Positions 21,955 through 33,800 are shown, counted from the stretch's first letter. The stretch is 64,000 nucleotides of DNA from Cladorhizidae sp. MBARI D1340-BT2 (GCA_028752905.1 JAQNBH010000003.1:41406187-41470186), one strand, 5' to 3'. Numbers and translations are program-made. The notes: generated from the letters alone by a model not told the origin.

Positions 21955-23360
21955 TTGTGCTGCTCAAAATGCTCACATGCTTTCTTCCAATTTTTAAATC
22001 CCACATCAATGAAGGCTGGATCACGCATATTTATCCATCAACAAACTTTTTTTCATGCAAACATTGCCAAGAATGTCCTTGTGAGTTCAAATCAAGTAAT
22101 ATATGAGGGCAGTGTCATGAGGTGTGCAATGGCTGGTAGGAAAAGTGATTTAGCCAAATTGCTTATGGATGAAGAGCCACGCGCAGTTTACATGCACTGC
22201 TATGCCCATTGATTACAATTAGCCGCTAATGATGCCATGAAGGGAAATGCTTTTATGAAGAGTGTGCTTGAAGTTAGCCATGAAATAATTAAGTTGCTGA
22301 AGTATTCTCCCAATCATGAAGCAATCTTTCGAAATTTGAAGGGAGAATTTGTCCTTGATAGTATTAATGTAAGACTGCATTGTCCAACACAGTGGACAGT
22401 AAGAGCAGAAGCATTAGCTAGCATTTTGTGCAATTATGGAAGTTTTGTTTTAACTTTAGGATGAAGCAAAGCAAGTAGTACATGATACTGACATTATTGG
22501 ACATATTAATAGAGTCTCTACCTACACGAGGAAAATTTAATAGAGTCTCTGCCTACATGTGGAAATTTTCCTTTCTCTTTGGAGTAGTTTTGGGTGACTT
22601 GTTATTGAGTCATGCCAATGATCTCAGCAGGTGCTTGAACTCTAGACTCTCACAACTGCTAAGGACCTAGAACAAGCAACGCTTGATGTCAAGACCCTAC
22701 AATCTCTTCAAAGTAATGAATGTATGACGTTCTTGGGCAGAAGGAAATAAAAATGGGTGAAGACTTATAGATTAAATCTTCCTTGCCATGAACCAGAAAA
22801 AGATCAAGAAGGTATAGTAGGCTCTGCTGAACCTGATTTTTTATTCCCCCCAAAAAACACCACCATGCATCATATTTTGAAGCAATGGACTTGATTGTCA
22901 CTCCAATTACTGATCAAACAAGGTTTAACTTATCTGCAAGAGATTCTCATCAAAACTGAAAAGAAAATGGAATTATGAGGAAGAGTATTCATTTGTATGT
23001 TTCTTTTATAAACATGACATTACTTCTGCTTGCCTTAAGGTACATCTTGAGCTCCTTGGAAGCCAGTTAAGTGATGTTCCAACAAGTGACATTCAGTGGT
23101 TGAATTAGTAAAGTCTCTAGAGCAAAACATACACATATCAATCAGATGTGGTTATTCTAGTGAAACTGGTATTTGTAATACCAGCTACAAATGTAACTAG
23201 TGAGCAATCATTTAGTTCACTAAGAATGCTAAAGTCTTACTGCATTAAACTATGACTCTCATTTGGGTCATTATTTACAGCCACAAAGAAAGTACAGACA
23301 ATGTGTCCCTCAAATATGTTGCCAACGATTTGTGTGTGGATATGAGAAACATTTTTCTTC
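21955..23360 (+). pseudogene. hAT (ZMYM1-like) transposase remnant
   Basis: Successive plus-strand frames give VMRCAMAGRKSDLAKLL, EPRAVYMHCYAH (normally followed by S-L-N-L; here a stop), AMKGNAFMKSVLEVSHEII, RLHCPTQWTVRAEAL, and, after many stops, the C-terminal dimerisation motif PATNVTSEQSFSSLR near 23180-23230. The order matches hAT transposases of the ZMYM1/DUF4371 type. Numerous stops and shifts make it inactive. The C-terminal piece is shared with the second composite block, the rest is not. Confidence 0.72.
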
Positions 23361-24040
23361 GTTCAGATATTTTCAGATGTTTTCAAACATAGTGAACTAT
23401 ATTACTATCAGAAGTGATTTTAGAATTTTTTGTGAACCTGTAATTTTTTATGATCTGCCATTCAATATTGTTATATTAAAATATTTCTCTATAAAGACTA
23501 ATGCATTATACCAATTACACTCAGAGTCTAAGTGGTCTGACCAAAGTCAATTTGGTGGTTACACTCTGATACCATCTGGGGGTCTATGGTCATCATGGCT
23601 ACGCCGCCTATGAGCACTCTACAGGAAGCTGGGTAGCTAACCTAATCTCTGGTGTGTCTGAAGGTTTGTTTAACTCTTGTCCTAGAACAGACATCAGCAC
23701 CAGGGATATATATCATCACATGTATTAAAGTGGACTGAATATTTTGCTAGATGCAACCATAGTTAAATGGACTCAAGATGTTATAGTGCTTCATATTGAT
23801 AGTGAAAACTACAAATTGCTTCTGAGAGTTGTAGATCATACACATCCACAATTAACTTCCAACAGATGTAAATATTCTAATAATTATAAGTTCATAATTA
23901 TACACATTAAAAGTGAAAACTATAAGTAGCTTCCAAAAGTTGTAGATAATCTAATAATTATAAGTTGTACAAATCCATAGTGAAGTATCTTCCAAGAAAT
24001 GTACACTTGGGAAATTCCTAGCCTTGGTCTCGTACTAACC
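23361..24040. other. Non-coding right part of composite block 1
   Basis: Matches about 29985-30650 of block 2. Contains loosely repeated motifs (TAGTGAAAACTA, CTTCCAA, AGTTGTAGAT). No gene seen. Confidence 0.6.
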
Positions 24041-24041
24041 T

Positions 24042-24560
24042 AGAATTATCAGTAGCCTTATAGCCCACATAAACCTTCGGCCTAAAATACGACCACTTGG
24101 TGGTCTGTCTCACCAGTAGCCAGCCTGCACCACTTGGTGGTCTGTTTCACCAGTAGCCAGCCTGCACCACTTGGTGGTCTGTCCCATCAGTAGCCAGCCA
24201 ATCAGAAACCTTAAACCTAGAATACTCCTAGCCATCAACCTTAGACTTAGAATAATCCTAGCCATAAAGCTTATATCTAGAATAATCCTAGCCATCAACC
24301 TTAGACCAAAATACTTCTAACCATATAAACCTTAGACCTAGAATACTCCTAGCCATCAACCATAGACCTAGAATAATCCTAGCCATAAAGCTTAGATCTA
24401 GAATAATCCTAGCCATCATCCTTAGACCTAGAATAATCCTAGCCATAAAGCTTAGATCTAGAATAATCCTAACCATCAATGTTAGACCAAGAATACTCCT
24501 AGCCATATAAATCTTAGACCTAGAATACTCCTAGCCATCAACCTTAGACCTAGAGTACAT
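24042..24560. repeat. About 30-bp minisatellite preceded by a 37-bp triplet repeat
   Basis: Three units of about 37 bp (CCACTTGGTGGTCTGT, CCAGTAGCCAGCCTGCA) at about 24090-24200 are followed by about a dozen units of CTTAGACCTAGAATAATCC then TAGCCATAAA. The open frames on the minus strand (repeating MARIILGL-type strings) are translated repeat. A shorter version is at 30668-30882 in block 2. Confidence 0.88.
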
Positions 24561-24801
24561 GAAAACCAACAGTCAGAACCCCTTTACCCAGGTCAGTAGT
24601 TTCTATGAAGAGCCAGGCAGGATGGTCACCACCATAATAGACCCTCAGCTGGCTCTAGGTCTGTCATAGGGTGACTCTGCATATTATATGAAGAGAGAGC
24701 AGCAGTTATGGGTGTGGATAAGGAATGCCTACTATATGTAATATTAGTAGATCAAGTGGCAGTTGTGGATGTGTGGATAAGGGAGGAGTCTCTGCCTACT
24801 A

Positions 24802-25613
24802 CAGTGGAATCTCCAATAGCAGACCCTCCAAATAGTGAATGACCTCTCTACAGTTAACAGACCAAATGCCTCCGAATGATTCCCATACAAAATGAATATC
24901 AGCTTAACTTCGAAAGTGATCACCTTTCAACTCCGAACAGCGAATGCTTAGCTCATTGACCACTACCAATTATAAGTAAAAATTACCTCCGAATGCAAAG
25001 GAGAACCCACACCACAATAATTTTAATTATTTACATAATTATAAAATACTGCACGGAGTGATAAAACTATACCCTCTGAATTAATTTGCAAGTGAATATT
25101 TGAATGGTGAAGAGGAAGTACCTGTGTGTGTTGATATGGATGGGTAGACTTGGAATGGCAATATTTTGGCCCAACTGAGTGCTAGGAGTGATGAAATAAT
25201 AATAGACTTACTGACGATGAGTTGGATGAAGAATAGCCCAAGCCAAAGATGAAGACATTTAGTGAGGCACTCAAGGCACTGGATGAGGTAATTTTTTTTT
25301 TTAAAGGTTGTGTGTATTTTGTTGAAGCTGGTACACTGTCAGCTATGCAGGAGATGTATTAGCATCAGCATGAAGCAGACCACACTGCATGATTTCCTGA
25401 TCCCGAACTCACTGATATAATTATTATTGTATAATTCCAGTAACTGGAATACTTTTACATGATTCTCCCTCCAGTATTGATAGAAATCATTTCAATGTAC
25501 TTATAGATGATTAGTTAGGTGTGAGATAATGGTTGACCTCTAAGAGCAACCAACCTCTCAACAGTGAACAAAGTGCCCAGTCCCAAATCATTCTCTCTTC
25601 GTAGATTCCACTC
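24802..25613 (+). mobile_element. Internally deleted Tigger-like element
   Basis: It opens with CAGTGGAATCTCC after TA (24800-24801) and ends with AGATTCCACTC followed by TA (25614-25615), so the 11-bp ends are inverted with one mismatch and flanked by TA, as in pogo/Tigger elements. Inside, a degenerate plus-strand frame keeps the acidic transposase C-terminus (LTDDELDEE, FSEALKALDE) and the terminal KQTTLHDFL motif. The catalytic domain is missing. Block 2 retains only the right part (about 31110-31610). Confidence 0.7.
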
Positions 25614-25793
25614 TAAATGTAATACTACTAGAGTAGAGAGAGTGGCAATTGTGGGTGCGTGTATAAGGGAGGAGTCTGGGCATACTATGGGTGTTTAATC
25701 ACCGACTAGATCAGCTACTCTGCCTGTTATTTCTCTCTGTTCTAGAGTGGGTGTTTAATCACTGACTAGGTCAGTTATTCTGCCTACTATTTT

Positions 25794-26209
25794 TGGTGTG
25801 GGTGAACTGCTATGTCAGTCAGAGGGATACCACCAAATCGCATGGGAGGAAACCAGGCATGTGTGTTGTGCATATAGCCAGGGTGTGTGGATCAAGTGTG
25901 GCTTGCAAATTGTCTATCAGGCTTGTATGTGCATGTGTGTAGAGCAAATAATGATAATCTGTTTGACTGTGGTTTCATAAGGCTCTCATAACTGAATCAT
26001 TAAGATCATTTTATTGTAAGCAGAGAACTGAGGAAAATGGAAAAATATTTGGGCAGTTGAACTTGAGCCCTCATACTTTCTGGGCAGGAGTCTCAACCGC
26101 TAAGCCCAATAAGTATGATCACCCCCCAATGGGTACTTAAACACTCTCTCAGTTGCAACAGTCTTGGTTTAAGCCCTCTTGCTAATTAACTTACTATGTT
26201 CAGGGCTAG
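25794..26209 (-). mobile_element. tRNA-derived SINE-like element, copy 1
   Basis: On the minus strand an A-box-like GGGCTTAGCGGTTGAGAC (about 26109-26092) is followed by a B-box-like AAGTTCAACTGC (about 26064-26053), spaced as in a tRNA gene. The unit is repeated at 26309-26755 with the same flanking tail. The cloverleaf is imperfect, so this is not a working tRNA gene. Confidence 0.55.
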
Positions 26210-26308
26210 GCCCTGCTAGGTTGTGTTATATTGTGCTGTGCCTTTTTGGTAGGGCTCCTCCCATGGAGGGGGTGGGGACTTGGGTTGAAGGAGCCAATAG
26301 AGCAATGT

Positions 26309-26755
26309 TTTGTGTGGGTGGACTGCTATGTCAGTCGGAGGGGTTCCACCCCACTCTCATGAGAGAAAAACAGGCATACATGTTGTGCATATACAGGATG
26401 TATAGATCAAGTATGGTCATGGGGTGACCCTCACTAATTGTCCATCAGGCTTGTATGTACATATGTGTAGAGCACATAATGATATCCTGCATCGGTATAG
26501 TTTCATAATCCCCTCACAAATTAATCATTAAGCTTGTTTTATTGTAAGCTAAGAAATGAGGACAACTGGGGAAAAAGATTGGGCTCCATCAGGAGTTGAA
26601 CTTAAGCCCTAAAGCTTTCCGGGCAGGGGTCTCAACCGCAAGGCCACAGGCACCCAACAGATTTGATCGCCCCCCTTAACTCTCTCTCAGTTACAAGAGT
26701 CTCAGTTATAAACCTTCTTGCTAATTAACTATTGACTATGTTCAGGGCTATGTGT
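26309..26755 (-). mobile_element. tRNA-derived SINE-like element, copy 2
   Basis: Same unit as 25794-26209. A-box-like GTGGCCTTGCGGTTGAGA (about 26648-26631) and B-box-like AAGTTCAACTCC (about 26602-26591) on the minus strand, the latter closer to the GTTCAANTCC consensus than in copy 1. Confidence 0.55.
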
Positions 26756-28380
26756 AATCACATAGTAAGTGTGGTAATGACAACATGACTCAGTGTGATA
26801 GTATGTGTGTCTGTGGGTACGTATGTATGCTTATGTGTGATCACATGACGCAGTATGGTATAGTGGTCACATGACTCAGTGTAGTAGTGATCACATGTCT
26901 TAGTGCGGTATGTGTGTCTGTGATATATGTATTCTTGTGTATGATCACATGACTTAATATGGTAGTATGTGTGTCTGTATGCATGGGTGATCACATGACT
27001 CATTTTGGTGTGAATGTATTCATGTATATCTACCAGGCATGCTAGGATGTGTACAAAACACATATCTTAAAAACAAGAGCCAATGCAGAGGAATTATATC
27101 AGAAAATCCATGGGAGGATAAGAAAACTCATGTGCCAACATTATTATTACAAACCTGTCCAATTAATTATGGTCATGGGATAATGTGCTTCACACATTAT
27201 ACCACGAGACAGTTAGAAAGCGAGCGAGTAATTTTCCGATAGCATGTGCCATTTTTATCAGGACTGAGTGTTGTAAGATTACTAGGTGTGGTAAACTAGG
27301 TGGTTACCTTTGCCTTGGTTTAGAGAAGATGAAAAAAACTTGATGTATATGGGTTTGTGTGCACTTCTTTCAAACCATCTGCCGTAAGCTTAGTCCTGTA
27401 TTGTAATGTGTGGATATAACTGTTGGCTGCTTTATTCATATGATGGCTCACATGGAAAGAAATTTTTTGGTTGATAATAACTCTAGAACTAGGGGAAGTG
27501 AATCCCTGGTGTTGACAGCAGTTTCAGCCATTGCTTAAAAAACAACTCTTCCAGCATTCCTTAAACCCTTTGCTAAACTGGCAGCTCCCATAAAATATCT
27601 TGAAATTTTGATCTATCGATTATTCCTTTTCTTCCCAACAATAACTTAATCACTAACATAACCATCCCTCGCTTATCCAGCACTCTAGTTTATCACTATG
27701 TAATAGAGTAGACCCTACCCTCACTTATCCAGTACTCTAGCTTTTCACTATGTAATAGAGTAGACCCTAACATCCAGCACTCTCTTCATTACCCCTATAG
27801 AGCTAACACAGTGTAATTAATTCAAGCCCACTACTACAAAATCTGTACATTGTAATCATAGAAATGTTATTACCAGAACACTATATCTTCAATGACTTGC
27901 AACAACTAATATTCATAAAGGTCGACAAAATATGAGGCGTTTAGCGTAAGAGGGGTGAACTTACCCTTGGCTAAAAATCTGTTTTCTACGGTAAAAAATT
28001 CTTCAATCAATGCTCTTTCTTGTGATAGGAACTGTTAAGTTACTGTTCACTTCTATTTCGGTATTTTACCACGTGCAAGGCCCAGGATTCGTGACTTTGC
28101 CTTTCAGTAAGAGAGGTGAAGTGACCACCGAGGAGAGAGATCTAGACAATAGGAATGCTGTATTCCACCCATGCTCAGCCTATCAGTGGCCATGAATGTG
28201 GCATCCTCAGTCACTCAGCCAACCCTTCCTTGTTGTATCACTATTGTGTTTATCACTAATATTTCTCCATATTGTAGTGCTTTTGACTAATCCAAAATGA
28301 GTTTGTTGGTCACTAATAACAGGCCTGGTCCATCTGGATTATCTCGGAAGTGATTGTGGCATTAAGAACAGTGGAAAAGT

Positions 28381-29700
28381 GTGGTTGCCAAAGAGACATG
28401 CAAACTTGGTGAGGCCTATGTCAGTCGCATCTCGAATAATGAAGTTCCTTCTCATAAGATTGGCGAAAAGTATAAATGTTTATGCTTCAATAAGATCAGA
28501 ATGGAGATAGTACAAGTTGTGTTTGAAGAATTTTGGAAAGTAGGTGACTTTAATAGACAAAACGAGTACATAAGCAAACTTGTAACTTCACAGGAGTTGA
28601 AACGTTCACGAGTGAAAGGCAGGCCTTCTAGAACCTTGTGTCATTTTACCTACAAAATACACTATAAACAACAGGTGTTTGAAGTGTGCCGAAAAGTATT
28701 TTATGGAATACATGGTATTTCTGAGAAGCAAGTTCATACTGTGTTATCTAAAATAGGTATTAAAGGTCTGTGGAGGAGGACAAGAGGAGTAAGAGACCCA
28801 AAGCTTTCAAGATAACTAGCAAAAGGAAGAAGCTTGTCAAGGAACACATTAATAGCTGGGCAACAACAGTCTCCATTCATTATATACAGCCGAGCTAAAA
28901 GCCCTCATAGGAAATACTTATCCACTGCCATGAACATTAGGATTCTCTATGAGGAGTATTGCAGGTGGTTGCAGGAAAATCACAGGGATACTATGGTTGT
29001 TTCCAACATTTCTATCACCTTGTTTTCACTCAGGAGTTTAACATCAGTTTCCAGCCTCCGAAAAGTGACTCTTGCAATATTTGTGATAGAATCAGTGTTG
29101 AAGAAGAACCTGCAGTGGCTGCTAGAGAGGGTCATGACCGTGAAGCTCTTGCTAAGGAGAAGGAGATACACCAGAGGTTTGCAAAAGCTGCACAAGACCT
29201 TCTCAAATCATACAAGGAGAATGAAAATGTGACAGTTGCAGAAATTTGCATGGACCTGCAACAAGCTCTTCCTACAGTCAAGTTAACTAGTGGTATCCAG
29301 TTCTACAAGCGCAAGTTCCTATAACTTTGAATCAAATCTGGTAAAGCTTCCTTGTACCTATGAGATGAAACACCAGCAAAAAGGAAATTGCCTGTACCAT
29401 TGTATTGAAGCGCTAGTGTTACCAAATTCGTTATTTTCAGTGATAACTCTGGTACAAAATAATAATATCAATGTTGTGCTTGCATGCCTAAAGAAAATAA
29501 ATGAAAACTGATTTAAAGACTTTGAACATGTGTCCATGGTGCCTGGGCATTCATTTTTCTGTGTGACAGAGACTTTGGCAACATTGAACTGAAAATTCAT
29601 TTGTCCAATGTTTACACTTTGTGCCAACTATGATTTGTCCAATGTTTACACTTTGTGCCAACTATGAACACTTTATCAAAGAATCTAGAAAAATCAAGCC
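28381..29700 (+). pseudogene. Transposase-like protein with SDN and VPGHSF motifs, broken
   Basis: Plus-strand frames in order give VCRKVFYGIHGISEKQVHTV (28680-28740), SPHRKYLSTAMNIRILYEEY (about 28900), FTQEFNISFQPPKSDSCNIC (about 29030-29090), LQQALPTVKLTSGIQFYKRK (about 29260-29320), a remnant SDNSGTK (about 29440) and VSMVPGHSFF (about 29530). This order is seen in a large family of transposase-like proteins of invertebrates whose catalytic region contains S-D-N-C-G-G-Q-N. I recognise the pattern but cannot name the superfamily. At least three frame changes and a deletion between YKRK and SDN make it inactive. Confidence 0.55.
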
Positions 29701-29726
29701 ATTTATTGTGATAACATAGACAGTCA

Positions 29727-29990
29727 GTGGTAGATTTTGTAAAGTCTCTTAACACCATCAATTGGATGTGTTTTATTCTAGTGAAATGGATACATGTAAT
29801 ACCAGCTACAAATGTAACTAGTGAGCGATCATTTAGTTCACTAGGAACTGACCTCTGTTCAACTATGACTCAATCTCATTTGAGTCACTTATTGATTATT
29901 TACAGCCACAAAGAAAGGACAGACAAAGTGTCCCTCAAAGATGTTGGATTTTGAGTGTGGATATGAGAAACATTTTTCTTTGTTTAGAGA
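29727..29990 (+). pseudogene. hAT transposase C-terminal fragment
   Basis: The frame contains PATNVTSERSFSSLGTDL, STMTQSHLSHLLIIYSHKER and TDKVSLKDVGF, which is the hAT C-terminal dimerisation region. It is the counterpart of about 23170-23350 in block 1. No other hAT sequence remains in this block, because the core was replaced. Confidence 0.75.
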
Positions 29991-30667
29991 ATTTTAGATG
30001 CTTGTATGCTATCAGAAGTGATTTTAGAATTTTTGGTGCACCTGTAATTTTTTATAATCTGCCATTCTATTTTAGAAATTGTAATGCTTAAAATATTTAT
30101 CTGGTGAGCTAATGCATTATTTATTTCCAATTACACTCAGAGTCTAAGTGGCCTGACCAAAGTCAATTTGGTGGTTACTCTCTGATTACCAACTACTGGG
30201 GGTCTATGGTCATCATGGTTACGCAGCCTATGAGGATTCTACAGGAAGGTGGTTAGCTAACCTAATCTCTGGTGTGTCTGAAGGTTTGTTTAACTCTTGT
30301 CCTAGTACAGACATCAGCACCAGAGATAGATAGTATTAAAGTAATGAATATTCGACTAGATGTAACCGTAGTTAAATGGTTCCATAAGACTAGAGATATA
30401 CTAGCTAGTGGTTCATAGCGATAGTAAATAGCTTCCAAGAGTTGTAAATCATACACTTCTACAATTAACTTCCAACAGTTGTAGAAATTATAAGTTTATA
30501 ATTATTCACATCCATAGTGACAACTATAAGTAGCTTCCAAGAGTTGTAGATATTATAAAGATGTACAAATCCATAGTGAAGTAGCTTCCTAGAAATGTAC
30601 ACTTGGGAAATTCCTAGACTTGGTCCCATACTAAACTAGGAATACCAGTAGCCTTTATAGCAACCTT

Positions 30668-30882
30668 CAGCGTAAACCTTAAACCTAGAACTCCTAGCCA
30701 TCAACCTTAGACCTAGAATACTCCTAGCCTTATAAACCTTTGACCTATAATAATCCTAGCCATAAGCCTTAGACCTGTAATAATCCTAGCCATAAACCTT
30801 AGAACTAGAATAATCTTAGCCTTAAACCTTGAACCTACAATACTCTTGGCCATAAACCTTAGACTTAGAATACTTCCTAGTA
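30668..30882. repeat. About 30-bp minisatellite (short version)
   Basis: About seven units related to the array at 24200-24560 (CTTAGACCTAGAATA, CTCCTAGCCATAAAC). The array is less than half as long here, showing length change since the block duplication. Confidence 0.85.
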
Positions 30883-31775
30883 CAAGAAAACCAACAGTCA
30901 TAACCCATTTACACAGGTCAGAAAGTTATATGAAGAGCCAGATGAGTCACCACCATAATAGACCCAGATCTGGCTCTGGGTATATTATGGTGGTGACTCT
31001 GCATTATTATATGTCATACTAGAAGAGGGAGCAGTAGTTTTGGGTGTGTAGATAAGGAAAGATCTCTGCCTAATATAATTATGTAATACCAGTAGAGCAA
31101 GTGGCAGTTGTGGGTGTGTGGATATTTGAATGGTGAAGAGGAATTGGTTGGTGGTGACTGTGATGGCAACTTTTTGGCCCAACTGATTGCTGGGAGTGAT
31201 GAAAATGATAATGAACTTACTGATGATGAGGTGGATGAAGAAGAACCCATGCCAAAAATGAGTTAGGCACTCAAGGCACTTGAAGATTGGAGGGAAGGTC
31301 GTAGGGACTTCATGAAGCTGGTACTGTCAGCTATGCAGAGGATGTGGTTGCATCTGCCCACATAGTGGCAATGAAGCAGACCACACTGCATGATTTCCTG
31401 ATCCCGAACCTCACTGATATAATTGTTAATAAATACATGTAACTGGATTATTTACATGATTATCCCTCCAGTATTGTTACAAATCACTTAATGTTATAGA
31501 GGATTAGTTAGGTAAGTGATAATGGTTGACCTCGAAGAGAAACCATACACTCAACATTGAACAAATTACCTGATCCCAAATCATTCTCTCTTCAGAGGTT
31601 CCACTCTATAATACTAGTAGAGGGAAGGGCAGTTGTGTGTGTCTGGATAAGGGAGGAGTCTCTGCATATTAGGGGTGTTTAATCACCGACTAAGTCAGCT
31701 CTGTCTGCTATTTCTCTCTATTCTGGAGTGGGTGTTTAATCACTGACTAGGTCAACTACTCTGCCTGCTATTTTC

Positions 31776-32745
31776 TGAATGTGTACCTGAAGGAAATATG
31801 TAGACAAAATAAAAGGACTAAGAGGTACTATAGGGAGTAATGAGTGAATATATTAGTTAGAAGTAACTATCTGAAAAGTGCGATGCATGCACCATAGACC
31901 CAGGAAGAGAAGAATGAATAAGAAATGAGAAGCACAGAGCTAAAAAGATAGCCCGCAAATGTGCAGCTGAACCTACAAGTGTTGCATTTTTGCAACAGAA
32001 GAACGACCAACAGTGTTGCCCCTCTCTCTGAGATAAAATCTTTCTTTCACCTCACTTTCCTTTGTCAAGTAATGCACTACATTCTTTGTTCCATATATTC
32101 ATAATCATGTCAAGCGCATGGATTCAGTTAACCCATACATGCCAGATGTAGGTTTTTCAAATCCTACACTTATTGCTTGCGGTCCTACTGTGCTGGACTA
32201 GTGCTATGAAATTAAAACATCTTGCTATATAGCTAAGGACACTGGTATTGGGTTGGCTGAATGGTAACTGGTCTCCAAAAGGGGTCAACACTTATCGCTC
32301 AATATATTCAAGGAACAGTTAATAAATCATCTTTTGAGACAATCTTGGCAACATGCATGTCTATGGTATAATGTAGATTTTCTTTGCCATGTGTGTAATT
32401 ATCATGTCTACATCGAGATAAGCTAGTGTGAACACCAGAAAAGGTCGATAACTCTGAAGATACTTTACCAGAAAAATATAAGACACTGTAATTCCATACC
32501 ATGCATCTCGTTATCATTATTAACATGCATTATGGAGGGCTCTTTCCATGCATCCCATCATCATTATATAATCCTCCTTTTATGGAGGGATAATCATATT
32601 TTGATGGACTGGCATTTTTTTTTACGGTTGCATTCCAATCTGCCACTTAAAGTGGAAGGCATTAAACCCCTCCCCATTAAACAGTGGATTGAGTCAAAGA
32701 AGAAATGGAACGAATTTCTCTATGTAGACCATAAAACATTTAGAC
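31776..32745. other. Interval between composite block 2 and hAT MITE; unassigned frame
   Basis: No confirmed gene. The plus-strand frame at 32532-32843 contains a lysine/tryptophan-rich stretch (KPLPIKQWIESKKKWNEF) that is interrupted by the MITE. After removing the MITE the frame resumes beyond 33743 and soon ends. It may be an old transposase fragment; no family is recognised. Confidence 0.4.
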
Positions 32746-33742
32746 CAGGGGTTGGCAACTTTATTGATATAATTTTTTTTTATCAATCAGTAAGCCATAT
32801 TAGCTTAATTATGACACAACATCAAAATTTAGATCTCCAATGAATCTGTAATTTTCTTTCAGCCTTATATATAGGGAACATGCATAGTAACATTATTATG
32901 TTATGCAAAGCCATGTGTGCTGCATTAAACAAATGCCTAATAGTCAATGTGTTGCTGGCCCTGCTTTTTGGCTGAGCTCCAATATCCGTGGGTTATATTT
33001 AGTCACTTTATGTTATACACAAGCTTCAGAGTGGTGAGTTATAGAACAACTGTGGGAGTGGCTATGCATGCTCTTCATGTGTGAGAATATCTGCTTACAG
33101 AGAGATATGTTGATCTTGTCCCTTGTTCACCCAGGTGCTGAAGTCTTGTGAGTTCTTAGTTGACAGCAACAATACAGTATTATACTCAGCTACTTGTGAG
33201 TTCTTAGATCACAGTAACAATCCAGTAGTATACTCAGTTACTAGTGAGTTCTTAGTTGACAGCAACAATACAGTCCATACTCAGCTACTTGTGAGTTCTT
33301 AATTGGCAGCAACAATCCGGTACCACACGCAGTTACTTGTGAGTTCTTAGTTGACAGCAACAATCCAGTAGTATACTCAGTTAATTGTGAGTTCTTAGTT
33401 GACAGCAACAATACAGTACTATACTCAGCTACTTGTGAGTTCTTAATTGGCAGCAACAATCTGGTACCACATGCAGTTACTTGTGAGTTCTTAGTTGACA
33501 GCAACCAAAAAAGTAAACTCAGTTACAGTTAGATGAGATATGAGGCATAAGCAAAAGAAAGCAAGTAGTATTTTATCATTGCATTGTGGACTTCGTGATC
33601 AGCCAGAATTTGTTTGATTGGCAGAAAATCACAACTGTAGATCAACGTGAACGGTTGTCTTCACAACGTTATTTTCAGTGCTGCATTTATCAAGAGAGTG
33701 CCATTGGTTAAGCAGCTCCATGCCCAATGTTGCTAACCCCTG
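32746..33742. mobile_element. hAT-type MITE with perfect 8-bp target duplication
   Basis: The element starts CAGGGGTTGGCAACTTT and ends AATGTTGCTAACCCCTG, a terminal inverted repeat with two mismatches. It is flanked by ATTTAGAC on both sides (32738-32745 and 33743-33750). The 8-bp duplication and CAGGG ends are typical of hAT elements. The 997-bp interior has no transposase and includes a 48-bp minisatellite. Confidence 0.92.
33144..33528. repeat. 48-bp minisatellite inside the MITE, about eight copies
   Basis: Units contain TTGTGAGTTCTTAGTTGACA, GCAACAATACAGTA and CTCAGCTAC. Two unit types (TTGACAGC and TTGGCAGC) alternate, indicating duplication of multi-unit blocks. Confidence 0.9.
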
Positions 33743-33800
33743 ATTTAGACTAAATTTTAGCCATTTAGAGTCACATCAGGAGACAGTGGATAACTATATA

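Larger units (their letters stand above)
19860..25793. repeat. Composite repeat block, copy 1
   Basis: The left part (19860 to about 20898) and right part (about 23095 to 25793) match 26765-27856 and 29723-31775 in the same order and orientation. The cores differ: 20899-23094 here carries hAT sequence, while the second block has an unrelated transposase-like frame. Copies differ by many indels, so the duplication is old. The right part includes the hAT C-terminal segment, a 31-bp minisatellite and a Tigger remnant. Confidence 0.85.
26765..31775. repeat. Composite repeat block, copy 2
   Basis: Partner of 19860-25793. Shared left end 26765-27856 and right end 29723-31775. The core 27857-29722 has no counterpart in block 1 and carries a different transposase-like frame. 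The left end opens with TGTGTGTCTGTG-rich sequence as in block 1. Confidence 0.85.

Noticed and set aside
24110..24506. Frames with repeated MARIILGL strings as a membrane protein
   Set aside because: Translated minisatellite; the paralogous array in block 2 has a different length and frame.
26575..26655. Functional tRNA gene
   Set aside because: A and B boxes are recognisable but the acceptor stem and anticodon arm do not pair well, and the unit is repeated with SINE-like flanks.
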